32,117 nucleotides of DNA from an uncultured Clostridium sp. Its GTDB lineage: Bacteria > Bacillota > Clostridia > Lachnospirales > Lachnospiraceae. The notes under the pieces were generated by a model. The model did no database searches. It was not told the DNA's origin and saw only the letters and a list, made by a program, of their open reading frames with translations. The translations under genes and the position numbers were made by a program. Each line of letters opens with the position of its first letter. The stretch's first letter is position 1. The stretch spans positions 1-32,117 of the forward strand of contig NZ_URHZ01000064.1 in the NCBI RefSeq assembly GCF_900547735.1, read 5' to 3'. Positions 22,236 to 29,693 of this stretch are shown piece by piece.

Positions 22236-23662
22236 TGATGGGAAGAGAAGAAAATAAAAATCCGGTTCCGGGGATTCTCTTTGCCGCCCCGAAAAGCGGA
22301 AGCGGGAAGACCCTGATAACCTGCGGTTTCCTGCGGGCATTAATTAAGAGAGGACTCCATCCGTGCTCGTTCAAATGCGGGCCGGATTATATCGATCCGA
22401 TGTTCCACCGCCATGTTCTCCGGATACCGGGAGCAAATCTGGACAGCTTTTTTCTGGATGAAGAGGAAGTGGAGAAAAACTTCAACCGGACGTTTTTAAA
22501 GAACGGAGCCGATATAGCGGTAATAGAGGGCGTGATGGGATACTACGACGGCATCGGCGGGATTCATACTCAGGCCAGCGCCTATGATATCTCCAGGATT
22601 ACCAGGACGCCCGTCATCCTGATCCTGGACGGCAAGGGAGCATCCCTTTCTTTGGCTGCCACGGTAAAAGGGTTTGCCGGATTCAGGCCGGACAGCCGGA
22701 TTGAGGGCGTTATACTGAACCGGACTTCCCCGGCCGTTGCCGCAAGGCTTGCAAAACAGATAGAGGCGGAGACAGGGATACCGGTGGTTGGGAGCCTTCC
22801 CGAAGCGCCGGAATACAGCTTTGAAAGCCGCCACCTGGGCCTTTTTCTGCCCGGGGAAATTGATTCGCTCTGCAGGCGTCTTGAATATCTGGCGGAGCAG
22901 ATGGAAAAGACAGTGGATATCGATCGAATTCTCTCGATTGCAGGGGCCGGAGAGGTGAATCGAGCAGAATCAGGAGAGGCGGATCATGCGGGCCTGGCAG
23001 AGTTTATCATTGCCGGGGAGAGCGCCGGGGGGAAAAAGGTGCGGATTGCCGTTGCCCGCGATGAGGCATTCTGTTTCTATTATCAGGAAAATCTCGACCT
23101 TCTGGAAGCACAGGGGGCGGAGCTTGTAAACTTCAGTCCCCTTCATGATAAAGAACTGCCCGGGGATGTGGACGGTCTCATTCTGGGAGGCGGTTATCCG
23201 GAAAATTACGCAGGAGAACTCTCTGAAAATACGGAAATGCTCCGTTCCATCAGGGAGGCCTGGCGGCAGGAGATTCCCGTGCTGGCGGAATGCGGCGGAT
23301 TTTTATATCTGCATGACCGGCTTGAGGGCAGCGACGGAATCGACTATCCAATGGCAGGAATTTATAAAATGCGGGCATTCAGAACCGGGAAACTCGGCCG
23401 GTTCGGCTATATCAGCCTGACATCCCCGGATGGAGCAAACCTTAAGGGACACGAATTCCATTACTGGGAGAGTGAGGAGCCGGGGGAGGCCTGGCTGGCT
23501 GAAAAACCGGCATCGGAACGGAAGTGGCGGTGCATTCATCAGGACGGCGCAAGAGTCTGCGGATTTCCTCATCTTTATTACCTGTCTGCGCCATCCTTTA
23601 CGGAACAGTGGCTGGAGCAGTGCAGGTCATGGAGCAGGGAACGAAAAAAGAAAAGGATATAA
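22232..23662 (+). CDS. cbiA: Cobyrinate a,c-diamide synthase
   Basis: A 476-residue glutamine-dependent amidotransferase that amidates the a and c side chains of cobyrinate with ATP. The N-terminal dethiobiotin-synthetase-like ATPase domain has the P-loop APKSGSGKTLIT (19-30), then CGPDYIDPMFH. The C-terminal class I glutamine amidotransferase domain has LILGGGYPENYA and the nucleophile C354 in LAECGGFLYLHD, with GHEFHYWES completing the site. Three successive ATGs (22232, 22235, 22238) are possible starts; the first overlaps the cbiT stop. It is the last corrin gene here. cbiP, cbiB and the lower-ligand genes are not in the window. Confidence 0.94.
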   Translation: MMMGREENKNPVPGILFAAPKSGSGKTLITCGFLRALIKRGLHPCSFKCGPDYIDPMFHRHVLRIPGANLDSFFLDEEEVEKNFNRTFLKNGADIAVIEGVMGYYDGIGGIHTQASAYDISRITRTPVILILDGKGASLSLAATVKGFAGFRPDSRIEGVILNRTSPAVAARLAKQIEAETGIPVVGSLPEAPEYSFESRHLGLFLPGEIDSLCRRLEYLAEQMEKTVDIDRILSIAGAGEVNRAESGEADHAGLAEFIIAGESAGGKKVRIAVARDEAFCFYYQENLDLLEAQGAELVNFSPLHDKELPGDVDGLILGGGYPENYAGELSENTEMLRSIREAWRQEIPVLAECGGFLYLHDRLEGSDGIDYPMAGIYKMRAFRTGKLGRFGYISLTSPDGANLKGHEFHYWESEEPGEAWLAEKPASERKWRCIHQDGARVCGFPHLYYLSAPSFTEQWLEQCRSWSRERKKKRI

Positions 23663-23670
23663 AATAAGAC

Positions 23671-24696
23671 ATGAAATATTATTTTGCCCCCATGGAGGGA
23701 ATTACAGGATATATATACCGGAGCGCCCATCACCGTATTTTCGGAGGTGTGGATCGGTATTTCACCCCCTTTATCGCGACGACCCAGAACCACAGGCTGA
23801 GTTCCAGGGAAAAAAACGATATCTGCCCGGAGCACAATCGGGAAATGTCGCTGGTGCCTCAGATACTGACCAACAAAGCGGAGGATTTTATCTGGGCGTC
23901 CAGAGAAATCGCCGGGTACGGTTACCGTGAGGTCAACCTGAACCTGGGCTGTCCCTCAGGAACCGTGGTTGCGAAAAAGAAAGGTTCTGGATTTCTGTTC
24001 TACACGGTGGAACTCGACCGTTTCCTGGAACAGGTTGTGAAAGAGCTTGAACCCGACGGTATCTCGGTGTCGGTAAAGACAAGAATCGGCCTTAACAGCC
24101 CCGACGAGTTTGAAGATTTGATGCAGGTCTATAATCGGTATCCGCTGAAAGAACTGATTATCCACCCGCGGGTGCGGAGTGATTTCTATGCAAACAAGCC
24201 AAACCTCAGTGTGTTCGGGGAAGGCGCAAAACAGAGCAGCAATCCGGTCTGCTATAACGGAGACATATTCACGCGGGAAGCGTTCACCGCATTCACGGAA
24301 CAATTCCCGCCAAATCAGTTCCCCATGATAGAGAGCGTCATGCTGGGCCGCGGAGCCGTCTCAAACCCGGCGCTGTTCCAACAGCTTAAAGCCGCGGAAA
24401 ACACAGCCTCCGGCACAGCCCCAGGCACAGACTCAGTCCGGGAAAACCCTGACAAACCTTCCAAATCGGCCTTAAAGGCATTCCACGATGAGATTTTTAA
24501 CGGATATCGGGAAACAATGTCGGGTGACCGGAATACACTTTTTAAAATGAAAGAGCTTTGGTTTTACATGGGCGGCCTTTTCGACGGAAAAGAAGAGGGA
24601 ATCAAAGAAAAACAACTAAAAAAAATAAAAAAGTCCCAGAAATTCCCGGAGTATCTGGCGGCGGTGGAAGAGATTTTTGCGGAGTGCTGTTTTTGA
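23671..24696 (+). CDS. dus: tRNA-dihydrouridine synthase family protein
   Basis: A 341-residue FMN-dependent enzyme reducing a uridine in the tRNA D-loop. FAPMEGITGYIYRSAH at the N-terminus is the FMN-binding start of the TIM barrel. NLNLGCPSGTVVAKKKGSGF holds the catalytic C94, and IIHPRVRSDFY and MLGRGAVSNPALF follow. An Ala/Thr/Pro-rich stretch (about 243-267: ENTASGTAPGTDSVRENP) interrupts the usual link to the helical C-terminal domain. It starts 8 bases after cbiA and so probably shares its transcript, though its function is unrelated. Only a weak AAAGG precedes the ATG. The stop codon lies inside the left arm of a large palindromic element. Confidence 0.9.
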   Translation: MKYYFAPMEGITGYIYRSAHHRIFGGVDRYFTPFIATTQNHRLSSREKNDICPEHNREMSLVPQILTNKAEDFIWASREIAGYGYREVNLNLGCPSGTVVAKKKGSGFLFYTVELDRFLEQVVKELEPDGISVSVKTRIGLNSPDEFEDLMQVYNRYPLKELIIHPRVRSDFYANKPNLSVFGEGAKQSSNPVCYNGDIFTREAFTAFTEQFPPNQFPMIESVMLGRGAVSNPALFQQLKAAENTASGTAPGTDSVRENPDKPSKSALKAFHDEIFNGYRETMSGDRNTLFKMKELWFYMGGLFDGKEEGIKEKQLKKIKKSQKFPEYLAAVEEIFAECCF

Positions 24697-24875
24697 AAAT
24701 TGAGGACGCTGTTGCAGTGGCTGGGAGGCGGGATGGTGGGGGAGGTTGTGAGTCTTCAGTCCCGGACGGAGGTTTGGTTGCGGGTGGGGAAGGCTATGAC
24801 CGGGACTGAAGACGCCCAGGATATCGCACACCATCCCGCCTCCAGCCGGCAACCGCTGATTGTCCTGAATTTTCA
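24692..24875. repeat. Nested palindromic intergenic element, short form, copy B (complete)
   Basis: The outer arms are TTTGAAAATTGAGGAC (24692-24707) against GTCCTGAATTTTCAA (24863-24877), then a GGCTGG/AGGCGGGATGGTG block (24719-24738) against CACCATCCCGCCTCCAGCC (24829-24847). The inner box GTCTTCAGTCCCGG (24752-24765) pairs perfectly with CCGGGACTGAAGAC (24800-24813) around a 34-base centre. Unpaired asymmetric segments separate the two stems. The left arm contains the dus stop codon, so the structure would form at the end of the dus message. Confidence 0.85.
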
Positions 24876-24877
24876 AG

Positions 24878-25024
24878 GGGCTTGGGGGGTTGAGGGCTTT
24901 TGGGGAGTGATTTTACAGCGGAGAATTTTCGGGAATACAAGAAAACTAAAGCATATAAGAAAGTATAGTGGCAGCGACCCCCACCCACCTCCCGTATAGA
25001 AAAAGAGGAATACCAGCGGCATTC
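24878..25024. other. Spacer between elements B and C
   Basis: About 147 bases with no believable gene. It contains a G-rich run (CTTGGGGGGTTGAGGGC) and an AT-rich stretch near 24940-24970. Open frames crossing it are composed of repeat sequence and resemble no family I know. Confidence 0.5.
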
Positions 25025-25306
25025 GGATAGTGTGCGGGCCGATCCCTGCCTGGTCTTCAGTCCCGTCGATCCTCTTGGCCGAGGGGAAGGAGGAGGAAAA
25101 CTTTCCGGAGGGGACCTTGGAATCCGACGGTGCTTGATGAGGTGTTTTCGAATCTAGCATCCGTTTCGCATTCCACAAGCGCAAGCGAGTCCCCGCAGGA
25201 ATTTTTTCCTCCGCATTCCCCGTACACGACATTTCTCCCCCGGGACTGAAGACCCCGCCACCTCCATCCTCCCCCCGCACACTATCCAAATCCCCCGCGT
25301 CCTCAT
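25025..25306. repeat. Nested palindromic intergenic element, long form, copy C (complete)
   Basis: The outer arms GGATAGTGTGCGGG (25025-25038) and CCCGCACACTATCC (25274-25287) are a perfect 14-bp inverted pair. The inner box GGTCTTCAGTCCCG (25052-25065) and its reverse (25241-25254) are also perfect. The centre is about 175 bases and contains the conserved core (25155-25210). This includes TAGCATCCGTTTCGCATTCC and, after a GC-rich loop, GGAATTTTTTCC. The element ends with GCGTCCTCA (25298-25306), the reverse of the TGAGGACGC found at the left edge of copies B and D. It ends about 40 bases before the opp promoter. Confidence 0.85.
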
Positions 25307-25347
25307 TTTTCAATACACAACTTCACACTGGTAATGTGAGAAACCAA

Positions 25348-25377
25348 TTGACAAAAAGTAACAATAAGGCTTATAAT
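25348..25377 (+). promoter_or_regulatory. Sigma-A promoter of the opp operon
   Basis: TTGACA (25348-25353) and TATAAT (25372-25377) are both exact consensus, 18 bases apart. The predicted start is near 25384, giving a leader of about 105 bases before oppB. Confidence 0.8.
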
Positions 25378-25388
25378 CGACCATAAAT

Positions 25389-25461
25389 AACGGTTTTTGT
25401 GTTTGTGGCAGAGACATTTGAACGCCATATGGAGATTCATGGCGGACAGGTGTAAAACCGT
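25389..25461 (+). promoter_or_regulatory. Structured leader of the opp mRNA
   Basis: ACGGTTTT (25390-25397) can pair with AAAACCGT (25454-25461), enclosing a hairpin CGCCAT (25423-25428) / ATGGCG (25439-25444) with a 10-base loop. The right arm ends 28 bases before the oppB ATG. No T-run terminator is attached, so it is not a simple attenuator. I recognise no known riboswitch. Confidence 0.4.
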
Positions 25462-25488
25462 AAGAAAAGACTGATGTGAGGGAATGAA

Positions 25489-26406
25489 ATGGTAAAATAT
25501 TTTATAAAACGTCTTGGAATGATGCTGATTGCGATGTTCCTGATTGTGCTTCTGACTTTCGTCATTATGCACTCCGTGCCCGGCGGGCCGTTTACGAGTG
25601 ACAGGCAGGTGTCGGAGGAGGTGCTGGCCGCACTGAATGAAAAATATAATCTGGATAAACCGCTGCCGGAGCAGTTCTTTGATTATCTGGGCAACCTGCT
25701 CCACGGCGATCTGGGTCCTTCTTATAAGTATCCGGGCAAAGAGGTGGGAGAGTATATCTCGAACGGCTTTCCGGTATCGGCAAAGCTGGGCTGTATTACC
25801 ATTGTCTTTGTTCTGCTGGCCGCTGTCCCGATGGGAATCCTGGCCGCGGTGAAGAACGGCAGGTGGCAGGATATGGTGATGATGGCGATAGCGACGATAG
25901 GCGTCACGATCCCTTCCTTTGTCATTGCGTCCGTTCTGATTTACATATTTTCCTTCCGGCTGAATCTGCTCCCGACCTACGGAGTTGATACGTGGAAGGG
26001 GTATATTCTCCCCGTAATTGCCCTGGGCGGATATTCCTTAAGCTATATGGCGAGACTGATGCGTTCCAGCCTCCTCGAAGTGATGGGGCAGGATTATATC
26101 CGTACCGCAAGGGCAAAAGGGCTTTCCGAGACGAAAGTCATTTTAAAACATGCCATGAGGAATGCGCTGATTCCGGTGATTACCGTGCTGGGACCTACCG
26201 TGGCAAACCTGATGACAGGCAGCTTTGTAATCGAGAAGATTTTTGCAATCCCTGGCCTCGGAGTTCATTTTGTCAACAGCGTGCAGGTGAGAGATTATAC
26301 CACGATCATGGGCGTTACGATTTTCTATGCTACGTTCCTGATGGCAATGATTTTTATTGTGGATATTTTCTACTGTCTGATTGACCCAAGAATCAAATTT
26401 GAATAA
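25489..26406 (+). CDS. oppB: Oligopeptide ABC transporter permease OppB
   Basis: A 305-residue inner-membrane permease with six membrane segments. The N-terminus MVKYFIKRLGMMLIAMFLIV and the early MHSVPGGPF are characteristic of the OppB/DppB group, and the EAA-loop ARAKGLSETKVILKHAMRNA (about 204-223) contacts the ATPase subunit. GAGGGAATGA lies just before the ATG. It is the first gene of the oppBCDF-oppA unit behind a consensus promoter. The family imports oligopeptides or dipeptides; nickel-transport variants look alike, but the SBP downstream fits peptide transport. The translocated substrate cannot be read from sequence. Confidence 0.93.
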   Translation: MVKYFIKRLGMMLIAMFLIVLLTFVIMHSVPGGPFTSDRQVSEEVLAALNEKYNLDKPLPEQFFDYLGNLLHGDLGPSYKYPGKEVGEYISNGFPVSAKLGCITIVFVLLAAVPMGILAAVKNGRWQDMVMMAIATIGVTIPSFVIASVLIYIFSFRLNLLPTYGVDTWKGYILPVIALGGYSLSYMARLMRSSLLEVMGQDYIRTARAKGLSETKVILKHAMRNALIPVITVLGPTVANLMTGSFVIEKIFAIPGLGVHFVNSVQVRDYTTIMGVTIFYATFLMAMIFIVDIFYCLIDPRIKFE

Positions 26407-26420
26407 GGACGGGGATAAAA

Positions 26421-27572
26421 ATGGATAATAAATGGGAAATGCTCGAGGCCTCGAATGAGGATCGTGAAAAAATATGGACTAAAAACAGAACATTTGCCGG
26501 CGATGTGTGGTTCCGCTTCCGCAGGAAACCGACGGCGATTGCCGGATTTGTCATTATCGTGCTTTTACTTCTTTTTGCAATTGCAGGCCCGATGTTTACA
26601 AAATACAGCTATTCGACCCAGAATCTGGAAGTGGTAAATATTCCTCCCTATATGAAGGTGTATGAAGCCCCGGACCAGTCGGGTTATTTCTATATCACAC
26701 AGTCCCTGAAAGTGCTTCAGGTGGATAAGGACGGCACCCTGGGGACACAGCTTAAAAAGGTCAGGGAAGAGTCCGACCGGATGATGACGATCTATGATTA
26801 CAACGGAACGGAGATTGCCCTTTACTACGGACAGAAGCCGTATGTAATCGCAAATCCCGAGACAAACACAATCTATCCCACGGCCAAAATATGGAATAAA
26901 TCTTACGTGCTTGGAACCGACAACCTGGGGAGGGATATCCTGACCAGGCTGATGTACGGCACAAGAGTTTCACTGATGGTGGCCTTCGTGGCCGCGGCCG
27001 TCAACATGGTCATCGGCATCCTGTTCGGCGGTATCTCGGGATACGCGGGCGGCATGGTGGATACGGTAATGATGCGTATCGTGGATATTATCAGTACGAT
27101 TCCCCTGACGCTCTATGTTATTCTTATCATGGTCCTGCTGGGGCAGGGAATCCAGAGTATTATCATCGCCCTGGGAACCGTTTATTGGGTGGATATGGCC
27201 AGAGTGGTCCGCGGGCAGGTATTAAGCCTTAAGGAACAGGAATTTATCCTGGCGGCAAAGACCATCGGTTCCTCCACCAAAACAATTCTGTTTGAACACC
27301 TGATTCCGAATGCCATGGGTTCCATTCTGGTAACCGTCACAATGCTGATCCCGTCGGCCATTTTCATGGAGGCATTTTTAAGCTATCTGGGTATCGGACT
27401 GAAACCGCCCCTGGCCAGCCTTGGAACCATGTGCAACGATGCGACGGAAAACCTTCGTTCCTGTCCGCACCAGCTTTTTATCCCGGCTCTCGTTATCTGT
27501 ATTATCATGTTTGCCTTTAACTTTGTGGGCGACGGATTGAGGGATGCGCTGGATCCGAAGCTGAAAAAATAG
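26421..27572 (+). CDS. oppC: Oligopeptide ABC transporter permease OppC
   Basis: A 383-residue permease partner of OppB. The N-terminal cytoplasmic stretch (about 1-38) is followed by a first membrane helix (40-60). A long extracytoplasmic insert (about 60-170) follows before LGTDNLGRDILTRLMYGTR, then the usual membrane bundle with the EAA loop AAKTIGSSTKTILFEHLIPN. Common OppC proteins are about 300 residues. The extra 75 or so residues lie in that first loop, which contains YFYITQSLKVLQVDKDGTLG and NGTEIALYYGQKPYVI and looks like a small beta-rich module. It starts 14 bases after oppB. Confidence 0.93.
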   Translation: MDNKWEMLEASNEDREKIWTKNRTFAGDVWFRFRRKPTAIAGFVIIVLLLLFAIAGPMFTKYSYSTQNLEVVNIPPYMKVYEAPDQSGYFYITQSLKVLQVDKDGTLGTQLKKVREESDRMMTIYDYNGTEIALYYGQKPYVIANPETNTIYPTAKIWNKSYVLGTDNLGRDILTRLMYGTRVSLMVAFVAAAVNMVIGILFGGISGYAGGMVDTVMMRIVDIISTIPLTLYVILIMVLLGQGIQSIIIALGTVYWVDMARVVRGQVLSLKEQEFILAAKTIGSSTKTILFEHLIPNAMGSILVTVTMLIPSAIFMEAFLSYLGIGLKPPLASLGTMCNDATENLRSCPHQLFIPALVICIIMFAFNFVGDGLRDALDPKLKK

Positions 27573-27635
27573 CCGCCGGCATTCACCTGTAAAAAAGGCA
27601 GAACCGTGTATGCGGCAAAAGTAAGGAGTGAGAAC

Positions 27636-28643
27636 ATGGAAACGATATTAAATATAGAGAATTTGAAAACCTCATTTATGACGAGCAACGGTGAGGTGCA
27701 GGCGGTCCGGGGAGTCAGTTTCTCCGTCAAAAAGGGGGAAATCCTGGGAATCGTAGGGGAGTCGGGAAGTGGAAAGAGCGTTACGTCCATGTCCATTCTC
27801 CGTCTGCTGGCGGATACGGCCAGAATTAAGGACGGCGCCATTGTCTTTGAAGGCCGGGATCTGACGAAGCTTTCTAAAAAAGAAATACGTAAAATCAGGG
27901 GAGAGAAGATCTCAATGATTTTCCAGGATCCGATGTCCTCGTTAAATCCGCTGATTCCGGTGGGAAAACAGGTATCCGAGATGATCCGGGAACACCATCC
28001 GGAAAAGAGCAGGGAAGAATTAATGAAAGAAGTTCTGGAGCTTTTTTCCAGAGTGCGTATCCCCGAACCGGAGAAACGGTATAAATCATTTCCTCATGAA
28101 TTTTCCGGCGGTATGCGCCAGCGTGTCATGATTGCCATGGCCCTTGCGAATAAACCGGCTCTCCTGATTGCGGATGAACCGACGACGGCTCTCGATGTGA
28201 CAATCCAGGATCAGATACTGCGCCAGCTCCGGGAACTTGAGAAGGAGTACGGAACCAGCATTATCTTTATCACACACGACCTGGGTGTCGTGGCGGAGCT
28301 CTGCGACCGTGTCATTGTCATGTACGGCGGCCTGGTGATGGAGGAGGCTGAGATAGAAGATATCTTTGAACACCCGAGCCATCCCTATACGATGGGGCTT
28401 TTGGCTTCCATTCCTGATGTGGAACAGGATAAAGACGTGCGGCTCAGTCCAATCCCAGGCTCACCGCCGGATATGACGAATCCGCCGAAGGGCTGTCCTT
28501 TTGCGCCGCGCTGTCCCTATGCGAGAAGAGTGTGTGCAATGGAAATGCCGGAATTCACCCAGGTGGGAGAGGGACATTTTTCCAGATGTTTCCTTCTGTC
28601 CCCGGATGCGCCGGCCGATGAAAATAATCCATTTCGCAGATAG
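27636..28643 (+). CDS. oppD: Oligopeptide ABC transporter ATP-binding protein OppD
   Basis: A 335-residue ATPase subunit. Walker A GESGSGKS (41-48), signature FSGGMRQRV (156-164), Walker B ALLIADEP and the switch FITHDLGVV are intact. The C-terminal oligopeptide-transporter extension contains the Cys pattern GCPFAPRCPYARRVC, which in relatives can hold an iron-sulfur cluster or structural cysteines. ATG 27636 is chosen because AAGGAGTGAG lies just upstream; an upstream in-frame GTG (27606) gives residues outside the family. It pairs with OppF to energise OppBC. Confidence 0.95.
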   Translation: METILNIENLKTSFMTSNGEVQAVRGVSFSVKKGEILGIVGESGSGKSVTSMSILRLLADTARIKDGAIVFEGRDLTKLSKKEIRKIRGEKISMIFQDPMSSLNPLIPVGKQVSEMIREHHPEKSREELMKEVLELFSRVRIPEPEKRYKSFPHEFSGGMRQRVMIAMALANKPALLIADEPTTALDVTIQDQILRQLRELEKEYGTSIIFITHDLGVVAELCDRVIVMYGGLVMEEAEIEDIFEHPSHPYTMGLLASIPDVEQDKDVRLSPIPGSPPDMTNPPKGCPFAPRCPYARRVCAMEMPEFTQVGEGHFSRCFLLSPDAPADENNPFRR

Positions 28644-28652
28644 GAGAACGCC

Positions 28653-29612
28653 ATGAGTGATCAGAATATACTTGAGGTCAGAGACCTCACAAAACATTTT
28701 AAGGCAGGCGGCAAACAGGTGGTTCACGCGGTGGACGGCGTGAACCTGACGCTGAAAAAGGGAAGGACGCTGGGACTGGTCGGTGAATCCGGCTGCGGCA
28801 AATCGAGCTGCGCCAGGACGATTATCAGGATGTATGACCCAACCTCGGGAGAGATTTTCCTGGATGGAGAGGACATCACGAATTTAAGCCAGAAACAGTT
28901 AAAACCATATAGAAAAAAGATGCAGATGATTTTCCAGGATCCATATTCCTCCCTCAATGCCAGGATGACGGTCCGCGACATCATCGCCGAACCTCTCGTG
29001 GCCCACGGCATTGTGAAAAAGAAGGAACAGTCGAATGACCTCGTCTATCCGATGCTGGAACGCGTGGGTCTTACAAAGGAACATGCCAACCGGTACGCCC
29101 ATGAATTTTCCGGCGGCCAGAGGCAGCGTGTGGGAATTGCAAGAGCGCTGATCCTGCAGCCCGATTTGGTAATCTGCGATGAACCGATTTCCGCCCTGGA
29201 CGTCTCAATTCAGGCTCAGGTTATCAACCTCTTAAAAGATTTCCAGGATGAAAAGGGCGTTTCCTACCTTTTCATTGCCCATGATCTGTCCATGGTGCGT
29301 TACGTATCGGACGACGTGGGAGTCATGTACCTGGGGCAGCTGGTGGAGGTCAGCGATGCCGGGGAGATTTACAGGAACCCACTTCACCCGTATACAAAGG
29401 GACTTTTAGGAAGTATTCCCGTGGCGAACCCAAAACTTGCCAGGCAGAAAGAAAAAAGCAGTATTGAGGGAGATATCCCGAGTCCGATTAATCCGCCTTC
29501 GGGCTGCCGTTTCCATACGAGATGCCCGTATGCGACACAGGCCTGCAGCGAGGCGGTACCGCAGATGAAGGACGTGGGAGGCGGGCATATGGTGGCCTGC
29601 CACTTATACTGA
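28653..29612 (+). CDS. oppF: Oligopeptide ABC transporter ATP-binding protein OppF
   Basis: A 319-residue ATPase, the partner of OppD. Walker A GESGCGKS (44-51), signature FSGGQRQRVGIARAL, Walker B LVICDEPISALDVS and FIAHDLSMV are all present, and the C-terminal extension has SGCRFHTRCPYATQACSE. AGGAGAACGCC precedes the ATG, and the gene starts 9 bases after oppD. It completes the heterodimeric motor of the importer. No odd features. Confidence 0.95.
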   Translation: MSDQNILEVRDLTKHFKAGGKQVVHAVDGVNLTLKKGRTLGLVGESGCGKSSCARTIIRMYDPTSGEIFLDGEDITNLSQKQLKPYRKKMQMIFQDPYSSLNARMTVRDIIAEPLVAHGIVKKKEQSNDLVYPMLERVGLTKEHANRYAHEFSGGQRQRVGIARALILQPDLVICDEPISALDVSIQAQVINLLKDFQDEKGVSYLFIAHDLSMVRYVSDDVGVMYLGQLVEVSDAGEIYRNPLHPYTKGLLGSIPVANPKLARQKEKSSIEGDIPSPINPPSGCRFHTRCPYATQACSEAVPQMKDVGGGHMVACHLY

Positions 29613-29693
29613 TGCGATTGATGTGACGGCGTCTTTGGGAACAAAGAAAAGCGCGCCTGCAACATAAAAATTCCATGAAGGAGGAGCAATATT

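Noticed and set aside
24692..25306. Insertion sequence with transposase
   Set aside because: No transposase or other open frame of a known mobile-element family and no obvious target duplication; at most these are non-autonomous elements.
24700..25313. Small proteins on either strand in the dus-opp gap
   Set aside because: The frames consist of the palindromic elements themselves, have biased Gly/Pro/Arg content and no start signals.
25384..25488. T-box or known riboswitch ahead of oppB
   Set aside because: No T-box sequence, no terminator/antiterminator pair and no riboswitch consensus I recognise.
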